A stretch of 64,000 bases of DNA from Eonycteris spelaea (GCA_003508835.1 PUFA01000164.1:3385001-3449000); one strand, 5' to 3'; positions 1-12,999 are shown, counted from the first letter of the stretch. A program made the numbers and translations. The notes: generated from the letters alone by a model not told the origin.

Positions 1-99
1 TTCATTGTTGACTTCTCGGAAAAAAAAAAAAAAACTTGATAATTTTCGTAATAATATTTTATGTGTCAAATCACCTTATAATGCAACTTTGTGCATTTA

Positions 100-950
100 C
101 CAGTATCTCCTATGTTTTCCTACTCTACACCTGAAAACTACCTTCTACTTCTTTCTATGAGTTTTGACTTTTTTTTCTTTAATATTCCATATAATGATAC
201 CCTGTAATATTTGTCTTCAATTTGGTTATTTCATCTGACATATGCCTCATGTTTATCATGCTGTCAAAAAGCAGGATTTCCTTCTTTTTCAGATACCATT
301 TAATATTCCATTGACATATAAGACATCATATTTTTTTCTTCAATCATCTGTCAATAGACACAGGTTGTTTTCATCCCTTGGCTAGTAGAATAATGCTAAA
401 ATAAATATGGAAATACAGTATCTCTTAATATAATGTATATTTCTTTGGATATATTTCAGAAATAACTGCTGGATCATATGATATTTATACTTTTAATTTC
501 TTGAGGAGAGAAACCCCATAGTTTCAGTAATGGCTGTATCATTTACATCCACTAATAGGTATAAGGGGTCTTTCGCATCCGTGCTGGCATTTGTTATCTT
601 TTGTCTTTTTAATAAACTATCCATCACGTGAGGTGACATCTCATTGTGGTTTAATCTGCCTTTCTCTGATATAATGATGTTGAGAGCCTTTTCATATACT
701 TGTTTGGCATCTGTAATGGCTTCTTTGGAGAAATGTAATTCAAGTCCTTTGCTCATTTTTTTTTAATTGGGTTATTTGGGGTTTTTTTTTTTTTTGCTAC
801 AAGTTTTTGATTTCTATATATCTTGGATATTAACACTTATCAAAACATGGTACACAAATGTTTTCTTTCGTTCCAGAGTTTTGCCTTTACATTTGGTTGA
901 TAGTTTTCTTTGCTGAGAAGAGCTTAATTTATCCAAGCCACTGTTTATTT
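100..950 (-). mobile_element. L1 fragment, 3' part of ORF2, antisense
   Basis: Read on the minus strand this follows the end of L1 ORF2 and its 3' flank: the region equivalent to the ORF2 stretch around the TTMRYH motif, then phrases such as ctgctggatcatatg seen in complement. It is decayed and frameshifted. The 87-codon open frame on the minus strand at 493-756 is in a different frame from ORF2 and is not a gene. Confidence 0.7.
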
Positions 951-2224
951 ACATTTATATCATGTATTAACTGAAAATTAAAGGTTTGTCAAAATCACCC
1001 AGAGGGTTAATTAGTGCATTTTCAATATAAATGAATTGTGCCGATACAATACTCAAGTCATGCCTAAAATTCAGATGGTGATCTTTTACACTCACCAAGT
1101 TGATGGAGTTAAATGTATGTTTTCATAAATGAATGCCATTCTGATATCTGTTCTACCTTTGCTAAAAATGTGAAATCCTTGAGGATAACCAAGGCATTTA
1201 AGACTTTGTGCAGGTACTGCAGTTATTTTACAGAATGTAAATGCAGAATTCCACAGGGAATGACATGGAAACATCTTTCTCTCTAATCCCTATGGCTGGA
1301 TATATAGGGAATGATTTATTAGAAGGCATTACATAAACTAATTGAATTATATCTCCCATGGGAAGAAAGAAATAGTTTTCAGACGGCCAAAAGTTCTGTC
1401 TCTAGGGTTTACAAGAATCTTTTACTAAATTAATTAGAAGGCTTAATAGGAAATACAAAAACAATTTCTTTTTAGAAAAAACAACAATTGTCATTTAAAG
1501 TTCTTGATCTTTTCTGGTTCAAAAATTAAGGAGGATGTCTTTCCTTTTGTTCACCACCGTTTACATGACTCTGCTGTACCCTATTGAATATAATAAACTG
1601 CTTCCCAAAAAGAATTCACTAATTAAATTTTAGAAAAGTAAATGAAAGACATGAAGGGCTGCTGTGCTCGAGAAAAAGGAAGAAGTTGGGAGGAACGGCA
1701 ATCCAGACAATTGAGCTAGACTCCATGCTACATTCATCCGACTTGTATTCAAAACTCCATGCCTGGAAATATACAGTGGTGTAGAGTAACACAGCAGTGA
1801 TATATTCACTGTGGATGGCTTAGCCAGGGTAAACTACCAGATTGACTAGTGCATGTGCCATTATCTCTCTGACAGTTATGTTCTATCTGAGGTATACAGT
1901 TTAGTCCAAAAGTGTGTTCTTTGATTTCTAAATTCCAAGAATAACAGAAATTTATTATCTGAGATCATATTAATCATGAAACATTTCTCTCATAGAATCA
2001 TATGTTCTCTTTTCTTAACACTGCTGTTTTTATAGTAGTGGATACTTTCTTCGAATAAGATCTTGGGAGACAGAATACATTAAACAGATAATTATGGGAC
2101 TAATTTTGAAGACGGAAACAGGACATGGTACCCATTAAAGCCCTACCTGACCCACCACAAACCCTATTAAACTTTACAGAATTTATCAAATTGTGTACAG
2201 CTCTGAATAAAATAGTCAACTGTT
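951..2224. other. Intronic sequence, nothing recognised
   Basis: AT-rich unique-looking DNA. No exon, repeat family or RNA gene that I can support. Confidence 0.5.
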
Positions 2225-2385
2225 TATGAAACTTAGGTTGTATATGAGTACTCTGGGAAGCTTGTTAAATTGTAGATTCAAACTCAATAGGTTCATGTGG
2301 AGCCTGAGTTTCTCCATTTCTAACAAACACCGAGGAATCCTGATGCTGTCAGTCCATGGACCAGATACTGAGTAGCAAGAATCTA
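2225..2385 (+). mobile_element. MER5A-like hAT-Charlie MITE
   Basis: The order of phrases (gggaagcttgttaaat, gtttctccatttctaacaaa, then cctgatgctgtcagtcc and ggaccagatactgag) follows the MER5A consensus as remembered. It is a non-autonomous relic without coding capacity. The terminal inverted repeats are degraded. Confidence 0.75.
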
Positions 2386-3499
2386 ACCCAACTATATTAT
2401 CTTTCTCAAAAAGATGAGGAACAGCCTATGGATGTTAGAGTGACTTCACAAGGTCTCACAGCAAAATGACAACAAATTAAAATCATCCTCACTAAATGAC
2501 TTGACTTCTAACTTAGGGATCATTGTAATGCCAAGTCTTGATTTCTCTCTCAGAGGAATTTCTTGGCTATGGGATTATACAAATTTTAATGCATATGGTA
2601 AAGACTAGATATCACTAAGGTTTATTTCTACTATAATTTCATTTGCTCTTTTGTTTTTTTCTCAAAACTTTCATGGGTGAATATGGGACTGAAGCAGTTA
2701 ATATAGAGAAAATTTTGTTTGACTTCCAATTTAATCTGCCTTATGATGTTTTGATGTAAAAAAAAATGTATTTTAATTTTATTTAAAAAATCAAATAAGA
2801 TTATAAAATACTAAAATTGGAATATTACAGTAAATATTAGTTTATTTATTTATTAAAAATGTGTCTGGAAGTACCTCTGGGAAAGAAGGCTACTGAAATA
2901 CAGAAAAGCAAAACTGCTATCTTAGAAACAGTCTGAAAATGCACAAATGAATGAAATAGAAACAAAACAATACATCAGGGCTTAAACTGGGCACAATGCC
3001 AAATTTAAGAAACAAACGTCAAAATTTTTGAAAGGTAATAAAATTCCAAACACATTTTAAAAGCTAATGTTTAATGCATACTATTTCCTCAGGTAACTAA
3101 AAGAATATTACAGAACTCTAAAGTATATGTTCAAAATCTCTACAGCATATTGTTTTCAATATGGCAAAATGAGGGGTTGAGCATGAACAAGTAATCCAAA
3201 AGACTGAGAACACTTTCATTAAATATTACTAAGGAATCTGTAGCTTTATAAAGGATATGAAGTTGGTGTTAGTGGTTAAGAGAGGCCATGCCCCCACTTA
3301 TTTTTCTCTCCTGATTCAGGTTTGGGCTTATTACTGCAATAATAATGATAGAAATCTGTCCCTAAGGTAGAGGGACAGATTTATGGACCTGGCCAAATAA
3401 TCAAATAGATAGAAAAAATATATAGAAAAATATGTAGGAAAAGATTTCTAATAAATGCACTAATATAGTGGGAAAGGGGTTGGCTGTGAGGCCAAAAGG

Positions 3500-3502
<3 letters not shown>
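2386..3502. other. Intronic sequence, possible MIR scrap at 2400-2520
   Basis: The first part loosely resembles the centre of a MIR in complement (gatgaggaac, then acttcacaaggtctcacagc). The rest is unassigned AT-rich DNA. Confidence 0.35.

Positions 3503-3542
<40 letters not shown>
3503..3542. repeat. (AC)20 microsatellite
   Basis: Uninterrupted AC dinucleotides. A minus-strand open frame across it reads as alternating Cys-Val and is an artefact. Confidence 0.98.
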
Positions 3543-3545
<3 letters not shown>

Positions 3546-3659
3546 AGTTTTAACAGTATTAGTGATAATTTTTTAATATGAAATAGAGTATGATAACTCA
3601 AACTTCTGCATCTGAGATACATAAATAATTTTTTAAAAGCAATATATATACTCAAAATA

Positions 3660-3845
3660 TCTTAAATCACCAGCAAGAGGGTACTGATTAAATAAACACA
3701 GTATCTTCATATTATATAAATAAGAATAAGGTAGAACTATATATGTTAATGTAGAATAATATGCAATAATAAATTAAGTGAAAAAGAAGGTACTCTGTGT
3801 ATGTGAGAAATAACCCCATTTGTGAGATTGCTCTTATTTTAAAGA
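3660..3845 (+). mobile_element. Old L1/HAL1-like 3' fragment
   Basis: Phrases such as caccagcaagagggtactg, gattaaataaa and aataatatgcaataata keep the order found in L1-type 3' ends (ORF2 tail). It is strongly diverged. Confidence 0.4.
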
Positions 3846-5379
3846 TATTTTCCACCAAAGGAGATACATATTCTCTAAACTGACTTGTGGGAAACCGACC
3901 ATATGCTGGGGGATTCCAACTCTAACCTTAGCCTAAAAAGCATACCATATATCCATTGTTATTGAAAATCAAAAGGAAATGAGAAAAATACTAGAAGTTT
4001 TTAAGTTATTTCTAAACTTGTGACAAATCACAGAACCTTTAAGTTATCCGCAAATTTGGATATGTAAACTTTTTGAATGTATGAATCAACTACATATGAT
4101 TAAACATTAACAAAAAATAGGAAAGTGATGTAATGTATATGGTAGACAGAAGGTAAATAATCTTAAATAAAAAGCTCCTTATAAATGGCAGCTCACATTT
4201 GAAGAACTAAAAATACATACATACATTTTTTCTTAAATCATTTCCTTTCTGTTTAGATAATTTTCTTTAGTCCTTTTAATTAGATCTGCTAGTTATAAAT
4301 TCTTACTTTTTTTCATCTGAGAATGTCTTGATTCCTTCTTTTATTCTATAATCATGTTTTCTTTTGTGATTTTAGTACTTCTCTCATATACTACTAATTT
4401 AATATTAAAAACAAAACAAAACACTCTTCTTTTTAGCAGTTATCCTTCTGAGTCTTAACAAAAGAAAAATACTGCTTTTCTTATCAATTTACTCTTTTAT
4501 CTGTGTGTATATGTGTCCAGAATTGGGTTAATTACATTTTTTCAAAACCCCAGTATCCCTTCCATATGTAATCATGAGTTTGTTTTACTCTAGCATTAAT
4601 TCTAATTTAAAAAGCTTGCCTCAAATTTTCAGATTGACAGAAAAAGTTTGCTTGCATTTTTCTCCCTCTAGCCTTAACATAAACTTTGTTTTTTCACTCT
4701 TTAAGGAGCTTTAGATATAATACCCTGAACCCATGTTGACCTGAGTGTTCTTTTCAAACAGTACTGCCTATGTTTCTCTATTGCTCTTGTCTCTTTGGCC
4801 TGGAAAGACAAACTCGGACATCAATCTAGGAATGTCCTTCAGATGCTGTTATTTGAGTATTGCAATGTAGGGAAAGTTACAATAAATAGGTCAGATGAGT
4901 AAGATACATATCTACATCTCCAAATAAAACCTATGGAGAGTGGGCAGGTATGATAATAATCATATCCTGCTTTCCATAGATATTAAATATTTAATATTTG
5001 CAGAACAAAAAACCAAAATTAAATTTAAAGTGCACTTAATGTATTAGTAAAAAAGATGCTTTAAAAGTACATTCTATTGAACTATAATAATTATTATAAA
5101 TGGCAAAATAAGATTTTAAAAGCAGAGAAACAGAATACAGATTCCTAAAACTAGATATTCCTAAAATTAGATATTCTCTAATCAGTAGAGAAATAACTGA
5201 CTTTTTTTAGAAGAAATTTGGATAAAAGTTCTTGGGAAAATTTATTTTACTTTTGAAAAAATAAATCAAATCCCTGCTTTTAATTAATTATACAATTATA
5301 TTCACACTATGATTTAATGAAGAGTTAAGGTACTGAAAGTGTTAATTTTAAAATAGTAGTAGGTGAGAATATAAAAAAT
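3846..5379. other. Intronic sequence, nothing firmly recognised
   Basis: AT-rich DNA with a short imperfect tandem repeat of about 16 bp near 5140-5175. No exon or named repeat. Confidence 0.45.
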
Positions 5380-5990
5380 AACCTAAATATTGCTACATGA
5401 AAGAAATTTCTAAAGAGAGATGCAAATCTAATCACTAAAAAAGGCAAAGAAAAATATAAAAAACACAATTTACTAGTTTTATAAAATCAAGAGTGGCCAA
5501 GCTCTAGAGAAGATACCAAATTTTGCAGAATCTAGTGAATTTTATTCATAATTAAAAATATATATACAAATCAAAAAGAAAAAGACAAGCAAGATAAAAG
5601 AAAATAGTGTTAGTCAAAGTCTATGATCAGAGAAGTCACAAACGATGAGCCAAAATGGTAAATAATCATATGAAAAGATGCTCAATCTCTGTAGTGACTT
5701 GGGAAAATTTAAATCAAAATAATGACATGCCATATTTTCCTCATCAAATTAGTCAACACTTTAAACAAAATGTGTATTCATTTAATAGGATCTGGAGAGT
5801 CTCCTATGCTCATAGGCTCATTAAATAAGTTTGGGTTTTCAACACTTACTTCGAACACTTTTAGCTATTAAAAAACTGTGTCAATACTCTATGCATTATA
5901 ATGGAAAGGTTCCTAAGATATAATAAGTGAAACAAAAAGTCCCTGAATAAGAAGAATAGTGAGTTAATTTTTATGTAAAAATAAAAATAT
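5380..5990 (+). mobile_element. Old L1-type fragment (ORF2 3' region)
   Basis: Contains the remnant gaagtcacaaacgatgagcc followed by catatgaaaagatgctcaat, the order seen at the 3' end of L1 ORF2. It is highly decayed. Confidence 0.5.
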
Positions 5991-6329
5991 TAAAAATATT
6001 TAGAAGCATATAGGTAGAATTTTAACAATTTTCTCATAATATTGAATGTATTAATGAATATATAAAAATTCATATATAAAAGAAATATTCACTATTTATT
6101 TAATTCATTCAGAAGAAGAGCATTACATTTATTTATACTACTAAGAGAAAGGGTTTTATAGATTATGGCAGGTAATACATTCAACAATGTAAGCAAGATA
6201 TATACCTCATCTCTTCTCTACCAGGGAGTTTATTAATTAAAACTTTTTTTTTCTTCATCAAGTATGGTTTTTGCTATCTAAAACCAATTTAACATAATAC
6301 CAATAAATCATTAAGATTTTTAAAAAGAA

Positions 6330-6525
6330 TGTGTGTCAGAAAATGTGCTAATAGACTTACATGCATTATCTAATTTAGTCATCACAAACTAATAGGTAGT
6401 TATTAAATTACCTTCATTAAAGAGCAAAACATGACTTCAGAATATAATAATTTGCCCAGCAGGTAAGTAGTAAAAGAGAGATCAATCCTGTTTCTCCTTA
6501 ATGCATTTAACCTCCCCATCACTGC
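6330..6525 (-). mobile_element. MIR SINE, complement orientation
   Basis: Follows the complement of the MIR core: catgcattatctaatttag, an equivalent of the gaggtaggtattat segment, then aatttgcccagcaggtaagt. It is a tRNA-derived relic about 200 bp long. Confidence 0.6.
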
Positions 6526-8331
6526 CTCCAAAAAGATCATTTACTGAGTATCTACCATATCTTATGTGCATCATCACACAATTATGCTATGATGTACAAA
6601 CTATATTTTTTTAGTGAGGGAGAGAGATCCAAAGGATTTAAATAAAATATCAATAGGCTCACAATGTCAAAAGCTATTTTTGGTCTGTATGTGCCCTTCC
6701 TTTATCATGTCACTGTGAGCCAGGAAGGAATCGGAAGAACTCCCCATTATCTAGGAAGGCTTACAAGATTCTCATCCACCAAGAATAGTCCCAAACTTCA
6801 GGCAATCAAGATTTCTCAACAGATGAGGTATTCCACATAAAATACTATACATCAATCACATCACATCAAATTCCTAAAGATTGGAAAACAGATCCTTGAA
6901 GTATCATGAGATACATGTACACACCTCTTGGCACATCCATCTAGTATTTATTTTCTCCTTGTTGTGTCTGGATCAATTTAATCTCATTTCGTCCCTCCCC
7001 AACCACAAAAACCTGTATATCCTAAGACCAGAGATGGAGAGGCAGAAGGCAAATCATAAGCCTTTTGAGCTTCTTTTTTCAATGACTATATCCAGGATTT
7101 AGTTTAATGAGAACTGAGATTGCAGGAGATTAAGGTAACAAGAGGCAGAGGAGGGGAAAGGTAAAATGAGGCTGTGTTTTTTGTTTGGAGAAGTTGAAAC
7201 ACTCTAAAAAGAATGGTGAGAGACAAAGTAGGTAAATAATAACTCTTGACAAAATGACTGAAATCTACAGTAAATAGTTTGGTTTTTTTTTCTCTTAAAT
7301 TACTTTAGATTTAATCAAAACTATAAAACTTACATTAATCTTGATCTCACTTCTTGAGCTAGTCCATTCTATAGCACACAACACTGATATTCATTAATAA
7401 GATTTGTGCATCTGGAACACAGAATTTTTAAATAAGTAAGACATTAAAGTACACATTCAAGAGAGTTTCACCATTTAAAAACTTTATTTTCCAGTTCAGG
7501 TGAATAAAAACACATTCCCATGAGCAATAGAAGGCTGTCTATACCTTCAAAGTGCCTGGACTGAAAGAATGCACTAATTTTTTATTTTTGCCATCTTCTC
7601 CATGGCAATAGAAAAAAAATAATTCTAAAAGATCAACAGTATGTCTAGGGCTTACGTAGGAAACCGAAGTCAGCTATGACCAAACTCCATTGGAAGGAGC
7701 TACTCATCTTCATCCTTCCTTCCCTGCTAACAAAGTCAGACAAAACCAGGAAAAAGGTAATAATAATGCTGCAGGAGGCAGCTTGGTGCATCTGAGAGCC
7801 ATTCTTCTTTGCCACCTGCATCTCTTATACATACCCTCTTCTAGATTTGCATAAACTAATATTCTATCCATGAGCAGGAGAATTGGTATACAATTCCATA
7901 AAGAGAGTCACAAAGTACCTTACATGTGCACAGGGATAAAAGAATCAGTCTACTTAGGAACATTTTAAACACTAAGTGTGTGTGTGGTATTACCCCTCCA
8001 CAAAGCAAATAATAGAATGTCTCATCATCTTTCCTGTTCTATTACTGTGAGCAGTTACCTTTAAGTATATTAAAGTCCAATTAATCCACATTTATTGAAA
8101 TTACTTTATGTTAATGAGTAGACATTTTTTTAAAAGAGCAGAGAAAGTGTATCAGTACATTTCATTAAGTAAAACAGGCAGTATCTGTCATCTTAACTGT
8201 ACTTAGCTCTAGTTTTATGAAAGAGCACAATTAAAATTATCTTTATCAACTTCCTCTTGACATCAAATCTTAAATATTGTGAGTTAAATTTACTTTCTTA
8301 GACTTAATAAAAGAAAAATAAAAATAGCTAC
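6526..8331. other. Intronic sequence flanking EYS exon 20, nothing recognised
   Basis: Includes an open frame at 6881-7102 with no domain. Only the exon 20 donor at its upper end is functional sequence that I can identify. Confidence 0.5.
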
Positions 8332-8503
8332 CTTTCATGCAGACAAGGATTTGAGAGGCAATCATTTGCATTTCTTTCACAGTGTGTTCCGGAAAACCCA
8401 CTCTTGCAGTCACAGGTATAATGATTGATGCCATCGGTGCAAGTCCCACCATGGAGACAGGGCTTTGACAGACATTCATCTATATTTACTTCACAATTGA
8501 CGC
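8332..8503 (-). CDS. EYS: EYS internal coding exon (human exon 20 equivalent)
   Basis: The acceptor is tcttctaatgtag and the donor is CATGAAAG|gtagct. The 172 nt enter in phase 1 and leave in phase 2. With the G contributed by exon 19 the frame reads GVNCE, closing the module begun there. It then contains one whole calcium-binding-type EGF: NIDEC, KPC, GTC, YTC, DC and the closing GFSGTHCE. A further module opens (NANDC, NPC) and the exon ends CLHE plus two bases of an arginine codon. All six cysteines of the complete module are present and there is no stop. Human EYS has CLHGR where this copy has CLHER, as far as I recall. Overlapping open frames in this interval are shadows in other frames or intron read-through. 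The next exon downstream is not in the window. Confidence 0.95.
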
Positions 8504-8626
8504 CTACATTAGAAGAGACAAGATAAAACATGAGACTATTTAAATGCAAAACACAGAAGTTTGTTCATTATGATAAACATCACCAAGAAATCAAGACTCC
8601 TTCCCCATAACTTGACATCCTGTAGC

Positions 8627-8658
8627 AAAAAAAAAAAAAAAAAAAAAAAAATTTTTTT
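8627..8658. repeat. A(25)T(7) tract
   Basis: A run of 25 A followed by 7 T, about 120 bp upstream of the exon 20 acceptor on the coding strand. Confidence 0.95.
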
Positions 8659-8820
8659 CAAGGTTAAGCATGTTTAAGTCTATGAACCCTCAGACTACTA
8701 ATTTGAATGAGAAAAATAAGATACAAGCTTAATCTACTTAAGAGATTTGTTTTTACTATGAGGAGTTTATTGAGAATATTAGTGAAGTAATGAATTGTAT
8801 CAAGTTGTCACCATGAACAC

Positions 8821-8916
8821 TAATATATATATATATAATATATAATATATATATTAGTATATATAGTATATATAGAATATATAGAATACTAATATATATA
8901 TAGTATATATAGAATA

Positions 8917-8956
<40 letters not shown>
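8821..8956. repeat. Complex (TA)n tract with internal repeats
   Basis: AT dinucleotides interspersed with repeated units of the form tagtatatatagaatacta. It is self-complementary and could form cruciforms. It lies about 320 bp upstream of the exon 20 acceptor. Confidence 0.95.
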
Positions 8957-8958
<2 letters not shown>

Positions 8959-9289
8959 CAATCCTTGATAGTCAAACATTTATTACTTGCAGGAACTAAT
9001 AATAAGAATTTATTTTTTTTTCCTAAATTTGGTCTTGGTGAGTCTATTAATGAGTTTTCTGTAATTTCTAAATGTAATCTGACTTTGGCCAAATACCTAG
9101 TGTTTTCAAAGGCCAAGTTTTAAATATTTATTAAGCACCCACCATGTGCCACTTCTTTACTCAACTAGGGATACTAAAAAAAAAAAAAAAAATCTAGACT
9201 CTTTTGCAGGTTTCACATATTAGAGATATTAGGAAAAAGTAGAGAATCATTATAAAATGGTTAGAATAATCCCTTTGTTCATTGTATCC

Positions 9290-9545
9290 ATCTGTATTGA
9301 ACATCTACTAATAAAAACTTCCATTGGTTGAGAATTTACTGGTGTGCCAGGCCCTGTACTAAAGGCTTTACATACATTATTTTAGTTAGTGCTCATCAGA
9401 CCTGAAGGCAAATATTATAAACATTAACTCACTGCTGAGTAAACAAGAGTTTGGAGAGTTTAAATAATGCTTCCAGGTCACAGAGACCATAACAGCAGAT
9501 AAGGATTCAAATCACGTTCTCCTTGACTTAAGCTTCCAATCATTA
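9290..9545 (-). mobile_element. MIR SINE, complement orientation
   Basis: Clear complement of MIR: actggtgtgccaggccctgt, ctttacatacattattttag, the tca-ctgctgag segment, then ccaggtcacagagaccataa and gattcaaatcacgttctcc. A shorter related scrap may lie at 9120-9170. Confidence 0.85.
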
Positions 9546-9801
9546 GTTTAAATGGACTAACCTGCAACTACTAATGATATATGCCTAAGTCATTATGCTG
9601 AGTAGTACAATGTATACTGTTAAAAACAAGACAACAAAGCCCAAATGGAGTCATTTATGCTAGGCTCCATGGCACCAAACTGACAATTATAATGCGGGCT
9701 CTCCCAGAAATGGAATTTAAAGCAATCAGTCAGGAATAGGGGAATCGGCACTAGTTAGATAACCTGCCAGATAGACAGCTGCCATTCCCTGAAGCAAATT
9801 A

Positions 9802-11165
9802 CAGACATATCTGAGAGATACTGTGGATTTGATTCCAGACCACCACAAAAAAGCAAATATCACAATAAAGTGAGTCACACACAATTTTTTGTTGTTGTTG
9901 TTTTCTAGTGCCTATAAAAATTATGTTTATACTATACAATAATTTATTAAGTGTGAAAGAGCATTATGTCTAAAAAATTCTAACAATTATCTGAGCCTTC
10001 AGTAAGTCATATATCTTTCTGCTGGTGGAGGTCTTGACTCGATGTTGATGGCTGCTGACTGATCAGGGTGGTGGTTGCTGAAGGTTGGGGGGTCTATGGA
10101 AATTACTTAAAATATGACAACAATGAAGTTTGTCACATCCATTGACTCTACTCTTCGCAAACAATTTCTCTATAGCATCTGAGGCTGTTTGATAACATTT
10201 TACTCACAGTGGAACTACTTTCAAAATTGGAGTCAATCCTCTCAAATCCTGCCCCTGCTTTATCAACTAAGTTCATGGGATAGTCTCAATCTTGTTATTT
10301 CAAAAATCTTTACAGCATCTTCACCAGAAGGAAATCACTTTCTTTGCTCATCCATAACAATCGACTTCTCATCTAATAGAATACATCATCCTCATTCATC
10401 ATTAGATTGCTGTAATTCAGCCACATCTTCAGGCTCCACTTCTAATACTAGTTATCTTGCTATTTCCACCCCATCAGCAGTTACTTCATCCACTGGTCTG
10501 GAACACCCCAAATTCACCCATGAGTGTTGGAATCAACTTCTTCCAAACTCCTGTTAATGCTGATATTTTTACTTCTTTGCATGAATCACAAATGTTCTTT
10601 ATGGCATCTAGAATGGTTAATCGTTTCCCAAAGGTTTACAAATTACTTTGCCCAGATCCATCAGAGAAATCACTATCTATGACACCTATAGCCTCATGAA
10701 AAGTATTTTTTTTCAATAATAAGACCTGAATGCCAAAATTACTCCTTGATCCATGGGCTACTGAAGGAATGTGGTGTCAGCGGAATGAAAACAACACTCA
10801 TCTCATTATACCTCTCCATCAGAGCTCTTGGGTGACAAGGAGCATTGTAAATAAGCAGTAATATTTTAAAAGGAATCTCTTTTTTTCTGAGCAGCAGGTC
10901 TCAACAATGGGCTTGAAATATTTAGTAAACCATGTTGCAAACAGATTTGTTGTCATTCAGGCTTTGCTATTCCACTTGCAGAGCACAGGCAGAAAGATTT
11001 AGCATAATTCTTAAGGACACTAGGATTTTTGGAATGGTAAATGAACATTGGCTTCAACTTAAAATAACCAGCTGAATTAGTTCCTAGCAAGAAAGTCAGC
11101 CTATCTTGGCTTTCAACATACCCTCCTCACTTACTCATTTTTTGTTTTTGATTTAAAGCTTAATC
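9802..11165 (-). mobile_element. Tigger1-like pogo DNA transposon, internally deleted
   Basis: The plus strand reads as the complement of Tigger1: it starts cagacatatctgagagata and continues through gatgttgatggctgctgact, ccatcagagctcttgggtga and gcaagaaagtcagcctatc. At about 11105 it jumps to ttggctttcaacataccctc, a segment that in full-length Tigger1 lies several hundred bases further on. The transposase, a pogo-type DDE enzyme, would be read on the minus strand. It is broken by stops and by the deletion. The plus-strand open frames at 10189-10557 and 10457-10699 are shadows. Confidence 0.85.
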
Positions 11166-11974
11166 AGATAATTTCCAAGTAATTTATTGATGAGCACTGT
11201 GGATCCTATTTGACAAGAGAGGAAACGTGACACATATATTGTACTTCTTATTATGTTTCACTTATTATTCTTTCGGTATTCTGCTGACTACGTTGGGGGT
11301 ACAGTAATAGTTTATATTTGGAATAATTTTCTGTTTGTGATTCTAAAATTAGAGTAGTTGATTTTATTGATAGCATAGGCCACTTCTTTTCTAAGCAAAG
11401 TAGATTAGATGGTTACCTGTGTAATTCTGACTTTCCATGCCTCTGCTGTGTCAAACCCTCTTTACCAGTCTGCTTCAACATCTGCCTCTGTATTGGACAT
11501 TTTCTCATCAAACATTAAAAAGAAATCCTTTACTTAAATAAGTCATTAAAGTATATAAACTGACTATCATGATCAGTAAAATATATACATGCATCATTAA
11601 TGTTACAATAGAAATACTATGTAAATAAATATATCTCTATAGCAACTAGCTATCTATCTACCTACCTACCTACCTACCTATCCATGTAACTAACTTTTGT
11701 CCATCCTCTGTTCCTTCTCTTAACTTTCTTTCCAAGCCTTCTTCATCAAATTTATCCCCACTGGTTTGTCTTACATTTTGGACATGTTTCCTATATGGGT
11801 TTTCTGATTCCTAATCCTTTTCATTTCCTATGTATTTTCCTAACAAAATACTTATGGACTCTTTACTGACTCCTGAAATAAATGTATTCTCCTTAGCTTA
11901 AAATTAATCACAAGATCAATCTTGCCTTTCAAGCCATTTCTTTGATTTTATCAAATATTATAGTCCTCTACTGT
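11166..11974. other. Intronic sequence, nothing recognised apart from the tetranucleotide repeat
   Basis: AT-rich; no coding or RNA feature seen. Confidence 0.45.
11650..11683. repeat. (CTAT/CTAC)n tetranucleotide microsatellite
   Basis: A few ctat units followed by five ctac units. Confidence 0.95.
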
Positions 11975-12150
11975 ACAAACTTGATTGGATAATAGAATCA
12001 CCTGTGGAGCTTTTAAAAATACTTCTCCAATTTGAATCTCTGGGGAGTAGGCCTGACATGCTGTGCTAAAAAAATAAATAAATAAAACAAACAAAGAAAA
12101 AAAACAAAGTGATTCTAAAAACATAGGTGTGAGGACCACTGCTTTTGTCA
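11975..12150 (+). mobile_element. MER5-like hAT MITE with A-rich insertion
   Basis: Left part tagaatcacctgtggagctt and right part gtgattctaaaaacatagg then gaggaccactgctttt match a MER5 element. A stretch rich in aaataaa at 12066-12108 replaces part of the centre. Confidence 0.65.
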
Positions 12151-12999
12151 AACCAGATTAGAATTAAACATTATATATATTTTTATATCTATGTTTGCTC
12201 CTGATAGTTCTACTTGGAATGTCATTTCAACATACTGCCTATTTGAAGCTTGTTTTTTACTCAGCCCTTAGTAAATTTTTTTCTTAGATATTTCTTAATG
12301 AAATTTAGCTAACAACATTTATCAGATTATCCTTAGAGTACATTTATAACTTTTCCATGTTGTTAATAACCAAGTAATCTGCTTATCTACTGTTGAATAC
12401 ATCCAAAATATAGTAACATTTTGAAAATAATTATAACTTACATAATAGAATGATACTTATGAGTGACCTAATCAAATTAATACAGGCACATGATAATCAC
12501 ATAATTAATAGATTTAGCAACTAATGACTTTTAAAATTCAAATGGACAATTTTAACCATTTTAAATTACAAAATAATGGAATAAGAGCTTCTTTAAATCA
12601 AAATGAGATTTTTATAACAAGGTATTTTATTATTAACAATATTTAAACTAAAAAAGAGCTCAACTATTATATAAAATATTTCCAATTAGGCAGTACAGAA
12701 AATGCCATTCTTTAAGGAATAATATAGAAAAACATTCAGTCTTGCTGTTTAAATGTATGTTGCTATAAATCGTGAGCCATTCAAAATAAGAAAAAAAACT
12801 ATAAATGGAATGAGACTTAAAGATGATTCAGATGTTGAAATTGTTAGAGAAGGAAATTAAAATATGACTAATAGGTTAAAAAAAAAAAAGTGGAACAGTC
12901 AGGAGCAGCCGTAATCCATTAGAGACAGTACCTCAGGAATCGGGAGCAAGTAGAACAAAGATCTAGTGTACTTTGTACTTCTCTATGTACTACTGTTGT
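12151..12999. other. Intronic sequence, nothing recognised
   Basis: Very AT-rich; only a short A run at 12878-12889. Confidence 0.5.

Larger units (their letters stand above)
1..8331 (-). other. EYS: Intron downstream of EYS exon 20 (partial)
   Basis: Begins with donor gtagct at 8331 and runs off the low end of the window. The next coding exon (expected to start with a cysteine-rich continuation of the CLHER module) was looked for on the minus strand and not seen. Confidence 0.8.

Noticed and set aside
3401..3655. Frame with a Cys-Val repeat that looks cysteine-rich
   Set aside because: It is simply the translation of the (AC)20 microsatellite.
8270..8479. Minus-strand open frame of 69 codons overlapping exon 20
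   Set aside because: It is a different frame over the EGF exon; the true frame gives the cysteine pattern and correct splice phases.
10189..10699. Two serine-rich plus-strand frames as possible secreted proteins
   Set aside because: They are the antisense of the Tigger1-like transposase region.
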